From Acidobacteriota bacterium (GTDB lineage: Bacteria; Acidobacteriota; Thermoanaerobaculia; Thermoanaerobaculales; Sulfomarinibacteraceae): DNA of 13,284 nt. Of the stretch, positions 6,443-12,589 are shown piece after piece. The translations under genes and the position numbers were made by a program. The DNA is taken from positions 1 to 13,284 of the forward strand of contig DAOWFV010000029.1 in the NCBI GenBank assembly GCA_030637805.1, written 5' to 3'. The notes under the pieces are model-generated. The model saw nothing but the letters and a program-made list of their open reading frames with translations. It was not told the origin of the DNA and did no database searches. Each line of letters opens with the position of its first letter. Position 1 is the stretch's first letter.

Positions 6443-6871
6443 TCAGTCCCACCCTTCGGGGAAGCTGGTATCGACATTGATCGCCGACTGCACGAGCTCC
6501 TTGGCAGCTTTGGCGTAGGGCAGGAGGGCGAACATGCTGCCTTTGGCGAGCTTGAGCTTACCACTCATGAGCCCGACGATTGGATCCGTCTTGCCGGCGA
6601 GGACGCTCTTCCAGACGGAAGGCTTGGCCCTGATGAGGTACGGCGCGTTGTCGATCTCCTCCACGGTGGCTTTCTTGGCGCCGCGGCAGTCGCCGTGCCA
6701 GAGGTCCGCGATGACCATCCGCTCCTCGGGTATGCCCATGTCCGCGTCCGGGGTCATGAGCATTCCAATTGCGCCCTCCCACTTGGTGGCGGCCTTCTTG
6801 TAGTTCTCGTTCTCGTTGATCCGGTCGTGCCAATCCTGTGCCCACTCTTCGGTGAAGATCTCTTCAGCCAT
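6443..6871 (-). CDS. SCP2 sterol-carrier-like lipid-binding protein
   Basis: This 142-residue soluble protein without signal peptide looks like a member of the SCP2 sterol-binding fold. The central pattern of beta strands (GMLMTP, MVIADLWHGDC, APYLIRAKPSVWKSVL) followed by DPIVGLMSGKLKLAKGSMFA is the common end of bacterial SCP2 domains, which hold fatty-acyl or other hydrophobic ligands. No catalytic residues are expected. GGAGG is 5 nt before the ATG. The 64-nt upstream gap holds a perfect 12-bp palindrome CCGCCCGGGCGG (6887-6898) of unknown role. It lies upstream of the phasin on the same strand, but the phasin has its own promoter. The ligand is unknown. Confidence 0.75.
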   Translation of the reverse strand: MAEEIFTEEWAQDWHDRINENENYKKAATKWEGAIGMLMTPDADMGIPEERMVIADLWHGDCRGAKKATVEEIDNAPYLIRAKPSVWKSVLAGKTDPIVGLMSGKLKLAKGSMFALLPYAKAAKELVQSAINVDTSFPEGWD

Positions 6872-6935
6872 GAATCCTCCGTAGTTCCGCCCGGGCGGTG
6901 TGTTCGCCTCAGGATACCGGAGCGCCGCGCTCGAC

Positions 6936-8951
6936 TCAACCGCGGCCGGTCGCGTTGCGGATTGCGCCGCTGTGGAAGCGCCCGACGTATCGCCTGAACG
7001 GTTCGGTCACCGCCCGCGGCACCGGTAGGTAGCAAATCCGGCCCGAGACCTCCTGTTGCGCGGCGAAGAGCCACGACGCGACCTGGTGGACGTTGACCCG
7101 AGTGATGTCACGGCGGCTGAACGCGTTGGCGAGGTAGAGGGGTGCGAGATCACGCGCCTCCACCTCGGAGAGGCTCACGGCCCACGGTCGGGGGCGGTCC
7201 TCCAGCGGAAAGCGCTCGACCTCCTTGGGTGGCTGCTGGCGAACGGCGAACAGGAAGAGGCGGTTGAACGCAGTTGCCATGAGCCGCGGGTTGACGCAGC
7301 GGATGGCCGGGACGAAGAGGGCGTGTTGGCGAGCTGGAACGCTCTCGTCGACCCGGTCGAGGTTGCCGTCGATGCCGTCTCTGAGACGGGTGAGGTCGGT
7401 GATCAGCTCACCGTCGCCGGTTCGCAGCCGGAGGGGAAACTGCCAGAAGGGAACCAGATCCAAATCACCCTCTGCCGGGAGTGGAAGGTACGCATATTCC
7501 ACCTCGCCTTTGCGTCCCTCGGTGACCCCGCAGAGGCGATGGCAGTTGCGGCAGAAGTGGAGCACGGCGTCGGGGTCGAAAAGAAACTCATGGCCGCAGG
7601 TAGGGCACTCCATGGGGACGAAGCGGAGTCCGGTGCCGGGATCTCGGGCGGATTCCGGGAGCTCGCCGAGGATCTCCGTGTCGAGATCCGGCGCCGGCCC
7701 CACGACCGAGCCGGACGCGGCGTCCAGGAGGACGGTCTCATCGAGGCCCGGGCCCCGGACCTCGGCAATCCACCAAGGTCGCCACACCACGGCGGTCACC
7801 TCGCGGACGAATCTCGATCCCAGGCGGATGATCTGGATCTCGCGCACCAGGCGCCGGTTTTCGTAATCGCCGAATGCGCGCTCCAGATCTCCGTCATCAC
7901 CTTCCAGAGGAAGGGCTAGCACCTCGTCTTTGCATGTCGCGACAGGGAGCAGAGCGCGAAGATAGCTGAGCTTGCCCATCGGTGGCAGGTCGGTCTTTGA
8001 GGTTGCGATCACGGCCGCCTCCAGGGTGCCCATGGCGAAGCGTAGGAGTTTTTCCTGGTCGCGCTGCGAGCGCCCGAAGGCCGCCTGGTAGAGGGTGCCC
8101 ATGCCGTGGCGATAGGGCGCCAGAAAGTGCAGGGTCTGTCCGACGTGAAGGCTGCCGGCGAGCTTGGCGCGGTAAGAGTCTGCCTTTCTGGAGATCGCCG
8201 CCTCCGCAACGCCGGCCAGCGCGTCGAGCTCAGGCCGATCGACGAGCGTGCCGTCGGCGCTGCTCTCGGTGGCCCTTCGCGCCAGCGGAGCTACCGCACG
8301 GCGATAGAGCTTGAGGTAGTGTTGGTAGCGATAGTGATCGAGGAGGGCCTCGCGCAAGACCGCCTCGTCGCCGACCCTTTCCGGAAGGGTGACCGAGAGG
8401 GTCTCGTCGTGTCCCACAACGAGGTGGTTGCTGTCACAGTACGAGCAGTGGGCCATGTGATGGAGCACCGGCACCGCGACCGACGCACCGCACTCGGTGC
8501 AGCGCGCCTCGACGCTGTAGCTCGTCTCCACCTGGGTCTCCGCCTCGGCCTCCCGGCTCGCCGCGGTTCGCCGGAATCCGGTGGTCGACGCCGGCGAGTC
8601 GGACACCTGGATCTGCCGCCGAAGCCGCTCCTTCTCCAACTCCGCGGCACGGGTGAGCGGGTTGAGGGCGGTGTGGAGCAGGCCCCAGATCCCCCCCACC
8701 ACCATACTGGGAACGTACATCCAGAGGTCCTGGACACTTCCGGTGATGAGCAGGCTCGCCTGCGCGAAGAGGACCCCGAGCACAACCTCGAGGGTGGGGC
8801 GGCCGGCTGCGGCGAGACCGCTGCCCGGGAGGATGGCGTTGAGGCCCGTAACCAGGTACGGCCCGGGGGCGCGAGGCCGGAGGAGGATCGTGGCAAGCAC
8901 CGCCGACAGCGGAGGCAGGACCACGGAGACAAGGACCCAGGCGGGCGTCAC
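6936..8951 (-). CDS. Unknown membrane-anchored protein with two zinc ribbons
   Basis: I do not recognise this 671-residue protein. Residues 4-24 and about 33-95 are hydrophobic and hold two to four membrane helices, followed by a charged stretch (102-115). A first four-cysteine ribbon is C151-x2-C154...C169-x2-C172 (CTECG, CSYCD); a second is C449-x2-C452...C467-x2-C470 (CPTCG, CRNCH). Residues 195-440 are mostly helical in character, with a Trp-rich stretch VVWRPWWIAEV (388-398). After the second ribbon, VPFWQFPLRLRTGDG (500-514) resembles short motifs of other zinc-ribbon proteins of unknown function. The GTG start overlaps the 87-aa gene stop by 4 nt (GTGA), so the two are coupled. No enzyme motif is visible. 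It may be a membrane-bound scaffold that reads or binds a partner through its ribbons. Confidence 0.8.
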   Translation of the reverse strand: MTPAWVLVSVVLPPLSAVLATILLRPRAPGPYLVTGLNAILPGSGLAAAGRPTLEVVLGVLFAQASLLITGSVQDLWMYVPSMVVGGIWGLLHTALNPLTRAAELEKERLRRQIQVSDSPASTTGFRRTAASREAEAETQVETSYSVEARCTECGASVAVPVLHHMAHCSYCDSNHLVVGHDETLSVTLPERVGDEAVLREALLDHYRYQHYLKLYRRAVAPLARRATESSADGTLVDRPELDALAGVAEAAISRKADSYRAKLAGSLHVGQTLHFLAPYRHGMGTLYQAAFGRSQRDQEKLLRFAMGTLEAAVIATSKTDLPPMGKLSYLRALLPVATCKDEVLALPLEGDDGDLERAFGDYENRRLVREIQIIRLGSRFVREVTAVVWRPWWIAEVRGPGLDETVLLDAASGSVVGPAPDLDTEILGELPESARDPGTGLRFVPMECPTCGHEFLFDPDAVLHFCRNCHRLCGVTEGRKGEVEYAYLPLPAEGDLDLVPFWQFPLRLRTGDGELITDLTRLRDGIDGNLDRVDESVPARQHALFVPAIRCVNPRLMATAFNRLFLFAVRQQPPKEVERFPLEDRPRPWAVSLSEVEARDLAPLYLANAFSRRDITRVNVHQVASWLFAAQQEVSGRICYLPVPRAVTEPFRRYVGRFHSGAIRNATGRG

Positions 8952-9211
8952 AGAAGCTCTCCCACCGCCACGTTTCCACGAGCGAGATCCCTGAGGAGGG
9001 GCACCAGCGTCTGGGTGTCGTCGATCCCGAGCTCGGGGTCGGCGAGGGCACCTTCAAGGAGCAAGCACAGCGCCTGGAAGGCGTCGTCGACGTCGCCATG
9101 CGATCGGAGCACCGCCCGGCACGCATCAAAGTCGGTTCCGTGCGGAATGCTCCCCGTCAGCACACGTTGTACCAGGCGACGGTAGCCGGGGTCTCGGGAC
9201 TCATCGTTCAT
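8948..9211 (-). CDS. Small hypothetical protein coupled to the zinc-ribbon protein
   Basis: This 87-residue acidic, largely helical protein has no signal peptide or membrane segment and no family that I recognise. It begins MNDESRDPGYRRLVQRVLTG and contains DDAFQALCLLLEGALADPEL. Its TGA overlaps the GTG of the following 671-aa gene, which supports it being real and expressed at a linked level, perhaps as a partner of that protein. The upstream Shine-Dalgarno is weak (GGGATGG). It diverges from the SDR gene, so the 69-nt gap must hold both promoters. Confidence 0.65.
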   Translation of the reverse strand: MNDESRDPGYRRLVQRVLTGSIPHGTDFDACRAVLRSHGDVDDAFQALCLLLEGALADPELGIDDTQTLVPLLRDLARGNVAVGELL

Positions 9212-9280
9212 CGCGCCATCCCATCATAACGATGCCAGAGCAAAGGCTAGCCTCAAAGGGCCGAGAGGAGAGACCGGATC

Positions 9281-10021
9281 ATGATGGATGTACGCGGCAA
9301 ACGAGTTGTTATTTCCGGTTCCTCCAGTGGTATCGGCTTCGAGACCGCGCGCATGCTGGTGAGCGCCGGCGCCGAGGTCTGTCTGGTGGCGAGACGGAGC
9401 GAGCCGTTGGCCGAGGCAGCCGAAAAGCTCGGCGCCACAGCGTGGTCGTGGGTGTGCGACATCGCCGAGGAGAAAGCGGTGAGCAACCTTGCCGCGGAGC
9501 TCCGTTCGCGGTGGGGTGGCCTCGACGGTCTCGTGAACAACGCCGGCATAGCGCCGATGGCCGGGGTCGACGACACCACAACCGAGGCCTGGGACGAGGC
9601 CTTTGCGGTCAACGTGCGCGGGCCGTTTCTAATGTGTCGTGAGCTCGGACCGTTGCTGCGGAAGGGACGCTCGCCGGTGGTCGTCAACGTGTCCTCGACC
9701 CTGGCGGTGAGGGCGATCCCCGGCATGGCCGCCTACAACGCAACCAAGGCCGCCCTCAATCAGCTCACGCACTCGCTGGCTCTGGAGTGGGCGCCCGAGG
9801 TGCGGGTGAATGCGGTCATGCCTGCGGTGGTCGATACCCCGATTCATGCGCTGCGCGGCATGAGTCCGGAGCAGGTGGCTGAGATGGGAGGCCTCCACCC
9901 GCTGGGTCGAGTGGGAGAGCCCTCGGATGTCGCCTCGATGATCCTCTACCTGCTTTCGGATAGCGCCTCGTGGATGACCGGAGCGATCATCCCCGTCGAC
10001 GGTGGAGTCCTCGCCGGCTGA
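9281..10021 (+). CDS. SDR family NAD(P)-dependent oxidoreductase
   Basis: This 246-residue classical short-chain dehydrogenase has the cofactor motif SGSSSGIG (12-19), the NNAG motif (86-89), N111, and the catalytic S139, Y152 and K156 (YNATK). PAVVDTPIH and the end IIPVDGG are typical of the family and of cofactor closure. Arginines after the second strand (VARRSE, 37-41) suggest NADP(H) preference, which is an inference. Length is normal. GAGGAG (9265-9270) precedes the ATG by 10 nt; a second ATG follows directly, so residue 1 or 2 may be the real start. The closest functional labels would be 3-oxoacyl-ACP reductase-like or glucose dehydrogenase-like, but the substrate cannot be read from the sequence. 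It is transcribed alone and no terminator is evident. Confidence 0.92.
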   Translation: MMDVRGKRVVISGSSSGIGFETARMLVSAGAEVCLVARRSEPLAEAAEKLGATAWSWVCDIAEEKAVSNLAAELRSRWGGLDGLVNNAGIAPMAGVDDTTTEAWDEAFAVNVRGPFLMCRELGPLLRKGRSPVVVNVSSTLAVRAIPGMAAYNATKAALNQLTHSLALEWAPEVRVNAVMPAVVDTPIHALRGMSPEQVAEMGGLHPLGRVGEPSDVASMILYLLSDSASWMTGAIIPVDGGVLAG

Positions 10022-10030
10022 GATCGTTGC

Positions 10031-10180
10031 TGGATGCAGGTCTCAGGGCGCACATCGCAGGTTGCAGGTCGCACCAAGATCGTCGATTGGACCCCTGCGA
10101 TGTCAAGCGTCTTCTTTTCTTTTCTAGACCTTTCCTTCGCGACCTGAGACCTGAGACCTGAAGCCTGAGAGGATGCCAGG
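10031..10180 (-). repeat. Heptad-based dispersed element, copy 1
   Basis: This fills the 212-nt gap between the convergent SDR and tsaE genes. Read on the minus strand it has a heptad array at 10142-10169 (four units on the plus strand: ACCTGAG, ACCTGAG, ACCTGAA, GCCTGAG), an A/G-rich middle, a 43-nt core (10065-10107) and a second array at 10035-10069 (minus strand ACCTGCA, ACCTGCG, ATGTGCG, CCCTGAG, ACCTGCA). The arrays point outward, so the element is an imperfect inverted repeat. The same architecture and core recur at 12332-12483 in the opposite orientation. No coding potential is convincing. The boundaries are approximate. Confidence 0.85.
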
Positions 10181-10209
10181 CACCTCCGAAGAAGCGCGCC
10201 CTTGCCCGT

Positions 10210-10241
10210 AACTCAAAACTCAAAACTAAAAACTCAAAACT
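10210..10241. repeat. AACTCAA heptad array at the 3' end of tsaE
   Basis: Units AACTCAA, AACTCAA, AACTAAA, AACTCAA and a partial AACT follow in a strict 7-nt period. The tsaE stop codon (10234-10236) lies inside the array, so the last codon and stop of tsaE derive from it. The period matches the ACCTGNN arrays nearby although the unit sequence differs. Confidence 0.85.
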
Positions 10242-10701
10242 GCTTCCCTGGTGGATGAATCTCGATCTGTCGGGAATCGTCCTCCTGAGTCGTGAACTTC
10301 ACCCTCCAGGTTCTCGCGTCCGCCGGCAGCCAGTTGGCGATGGTGTCCTTGGGCCACTCCACCGCGACCACGGCGTCGTCGTCGGAGAGCACCTCCTCGA
10401 GCCCGACCTCACGGAGGGCCGCGAGGCCCTCTCCGAGACGGTAGAGATCCACGTGATGGACGACTCTGATCCCCCAGGCACTGCAGTCGTACGACTGGAT
10501 GATCACGAAGGTCGGAGACGACACCGTGTCCGAGTCACCCCCGAGTCCGCGCAGCAGGCCGCGCACGAAGGTCGTCTTCCCCGCAGCGAGATCGCCTTCG
10601 AGGAGCACGACGTCGCCGGCGCGGAGCTGGCCGGCCAGGGTCTGGCCGAGGGCCTCGGTGGTCTTCACCGAAGCGCTTCGATGGTGCTCGGCTGAGCTCA
10701 A
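10234..10701 (-). CDS. tsaE: tRNA threonylcarbamoyladenosine synthesis ATPase TsaE
   Basis: TsaE is the ATPase that, with TsaB and TsaD, attaches threonylcarbamoyl to A37 of ANN-decoding tRNAs in the cytoplasm. The 155-residue product has Walker A GDLAAGKT (36-43, where GDLGAGKT is usual), the conserved SPTFVIIQSY (62-71), HHVDLYRL (82-89) and VVAVEWPKD (111-119). I chose the TTG at 10699-10701: it overlaps the nnr stop as TTGA, has GGAGG 4 nt upstream, and gives the family's usual N-terminus and length. A GTG at 10666-10668 would also work but lacks a Shine-Dalgarno. The frame continues upstream to 10815 inside nnr without homology. It is translationally coupled to nnr. Confidence 0.92.
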   Translation of the reverse strand: MSSAEHHRSASVKTTEALGQTLAGQLRAGDVVLLEGDLAAGKTTFVRGLLRGLGGDSDTVSSPTFVIIQSYDCSAWGIRVVHHVDLYRLGEGLAALREVGLEEVLSDDDAVVAVEWPKDTIANWLPADARTWRVKFTTQEDDSRQIEIHPPGKQF

Positions 10702-12239
10702 AGATCCTCCAGCTCCGACCAGGCCGGAGCCAGGAGTCCTGGAAGCCGCGCCGCGGGCACGGCGGCCGGATAGGTTTCGGCGCCGAGTTCGCCGGCTCGC
10801 CCGTGCAGCCAGCACCCCACGAGAGCCGCCCGTACCGGATCCAGGTTCTGGGCGAGCAAGGCCCCGATGGTCCCCGTGAGGACGTCCCCAGAGCCTCCCG
10901 AGGCCAGCGCGGCGTCCCCGGTCGGGTTGATCCAGACCTCGCCGTCCGGGTCAGCCACCACTGTGCGGAAGCCCTTGGCAACGACCACCGCCTCGGCTCG
11001 GGCGGCTGCCTCCCGGGCAGCGGCCACGCGGTCCGCAGCCACCTCGTCGGTGGGCCGATCGAGAAGTCGCGCGAGCTCACCCGGGTGCGGTGTGAGCACC
11101 GGCGGCAAGCTACGCCCGGCCATGCGCTCGGGGCGGGCCGAGAGGAGGTTGACGGCGTCCGCGTCCAGGAGCAGTGGGCCGGTCCAGTGGTCGAGGATCC
11201 AGTCGAGCGTCGCTGCGGCGCCGTCACCGGTGCCCATTCCCGGACCGACGGCAAGAGCGGTCATGCGCTCGAGGATCGGCTCGAGCCCGTCGGGCCCGGC
11301 CACGGCGCCGTCGGGGGTGGACTGAAGGGCGTGGGTCATGGCCTCGAGACACACCCCATCGACAACCGGCACCGCTGGACGAGGGACGGCCATGGTCACC
11401 AGCCCGGACCCGGTCACAACGGCGGCCTGCCCGGCCATCGCCACGGCGCCGGCGCGTCCTTCGGCGCCGGCCACCAGAAGCAGGTGTCCGAAGCGCCCCT
11501 TGTGGGCGCCGACCGGGCGTTCCGGCAGCAGCAGGGAAATGTCTTCGGCCTCGAGCCATCGCAGTCGACAGTCCTTCTCCAGGGTACGGGGCGGAATGCC
11601 GATGTCCACCACCGCCGTCTCTCCGCAGTGGAGGCAGGCGGGAGGCAGCGCGTGGCAGACCTTGAGGGCGGCGAAGGTCACCGTGAGGTCGGCCGGCAGG
11701 ACCGGACCGGGGACCGCTGCCGATGATCCGTTCAGCCCAGTGGGGACGTCGACCGCGACCACAGGCAGTTTGGACTCGGCGATGCGTGCGGCCGCCTCCG
11801 CCAGCCGGCCGCCGAGGGGGCGATCGATGCCGGTGCCGAGCAGCGCGTCAATGACCACCTCCGGTGGGTCCCCCTCCAGGACTGAATCGAGAGCGGAAAG
11901 ATCGTCGCCGTCGACGACCTCTATCGGAACCCCGAAGGCACGGGCGAGACGTAAATTGGTCGCCGGATCAGCGTTCAGCTTCCCGGGATCGGCGAATAGG
12001 AGCACGAGCACATCACCGCCACCATTCGCGAGGTGGCGGGCAGCGGCAAGGCCGTCGCCCCCGTTGTTGCCGGGCCCGCAGAGGATGAGGATCCTCCGCG
12101 CCTCCGGAAATTTCTCGCGGAGAGCGTCCACGACCCCGGTGGCTGCGTTCTCCATCAACACGATTCCGGGGACGCCGAGGTCCTCGATAGTGTGTCGGTC
12201 CGCCTCTCGCATTCCCTCGTTGTCGAGTACCGGCAGCAT
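10698..12239 (-). CDS. nnr: Bifunctional NAD(P)HX epimerase / ADP- or ATP-dependent NAD(P)HX dehydratase
   Basis: This 513-residue enzyme repairs hydrated NADH and NADPH: the N-terminal YjeF domain (about 1-225) interconverts the R and S epimers and the C-terminal carbohydrate-kinase-like domain (about 230-505) dehydrates S-NAD(P)HX. Visible motifs are GPGNNGGDG (55-63), DALLGTG (131-137) and VDVPTGLNG (163-171) in the epimerase, then GAHKGRFGHLLLVAGA (244-259), VGPGMGTG (331-338), LTPHPGELARLL (382-393) and GGSGDVLTG (448-456) in the dehydratase. Length is normal for the fused form. GGGAGG is 5 nt before the ATG at 12237-12239. The nnr-tsaE order is a common bacterial pairing. Confidence 0.97.
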   Translation of the reverse strand: MLPVLDNEGMREADRHTIEDLGVPGIVLMENAATGVVDALREKFPEARRILILCGPGNNGGDGLAAARHLANGGGDVLVLLFADPGKLNADPATNLRLARAFGVPIEVVDGDDLSALDSVLEGDPPEVVIDALLGTGIDRPLGGRLAEAAARIAESKLPVVAVDVPTGLNGSSAAVPGPVLPADLTVTFAALKVCHALPPACLHCGETAVVDIGIPPRTLEKDCRLRWLEAEDISLLLPERPVGAHKGRFGHLLLVAGAEGRAGAVAMAGQAAVVTGSGLVTMAVPRPAVPVVDGVCLEAMTHALQSTPDGAVAGPDGLEPILERMTALAVGPGMGTGDGAAATLDWILDHWTGPLLLDADAVNLLSARPERMAGRSLPPVLTPHPGELARLLDRPTDEVAADRVAAAREAAARAEAVVVAKGFRTVVADPDGEVWINPTGDAALASGGSGDVLTGTIGALLAQNLDPVRAALVGCWLHGRAGELGAETYPAAVPAARLPGLLAPAWSELEDL

Positions 12240-12278
12240 GGGAACCTCCCGTAACGAGATTGTACCCCCTAGCCCGCA

Positions 12279-12312
12279 TATCTCACCGGGTTTCGTGACG
12301 AGGGCGGTGAAG
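12279..12312. repeat. REP-like hairpin element, copy 2
   Basis: The 18 bases at 12279-12296 are identical to 6401-6418. The right arm is degenerate (CGAGGGCGGTGAAGC), so the stem is weaker than in copy 1. It lies 39 nt upstream of the nnr ATG, between nnr and the heptad element. Flanking bases (CCCCT and CCCGC upstream) also match copy 1 loosely, so the repeat extends to the left by about 15 nt. Confidence 0.7.
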
Positions 12313-12331
12313 CGCTACTCAGGGGATTTGG

Positions 12332-12490
12332 GGTTTGAGGTCTCAGGCTTCAGGTCTCAGGGATCAAGGCACAGGTCTCAGGTCTCAGGTTTCATTGAAG
12401 AACTCACGAATGTTTCAGAAAAGGCCTGACATTGCAGGAGTCCAACCGGCGATTTCGGTGCGACCTGGTACCTGCGACCTGCCATGCACC
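12332..12490 (+). repeat. Heptad-based dispersed element, copy 2
   Basis: This lies in the 350-nt gap upstream of nnr, together with the REP-like hairpin, and no gene is visible there. It starts with nine contiguous 7-nt units at 12332-12394 (GGTCTCA or near variants, ACCTG-type on the minus strand). A middle section, a 43-nt core (12425-12467) and three plus-strand units (ACCTGGT, ACCTGCG, ACCTGCC at 12463-12483) follow. It shares an exact 20-nt block (12341-12360) and an 84% identical core with copy 1, in opposite orientation. From block to core end it is 127 nt, against 106 nt in copy 1. The right boundary is uncertain. I see nothing clear from 12490 to 12589. Confidence 0.85.
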
Positions 12491-12589
12491 TTGTGCCCCG
12501 AGCCTTCCGCCTGGGTCGGTGCATCGCCGGCCGCAGCAGAAAGCTGGTGAGATATGCAGGCCAGCCCGTACCTCCCACCGGTGTGCGTA

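Noticed and set aside
6317..6997. Plus-strand frame opposite the SCP2-like gene, with an AGGAG just upstream
   Set aside because: It reads through the REP-like hairpin, the opposite gene and the next intergenic gap, and its product has no recognisable domain.
10031..10180. CRISPR array
   Set aside because: Units are 7 nt long and contiguous without spacers, and no cas genes are present.
12335..12550. Small plus-strand protein in the heptad element
   Set aside because: The frame simply translates the 7-nt repeats and has no ribosome site; the matching element copy has no corresponding protein.
12540..12570. Terminator for the symporter gene (GCTGG...CCAGC)
   Set aside because: The stem is only 5 bp with a 13-nt loop and no T-tract follows.
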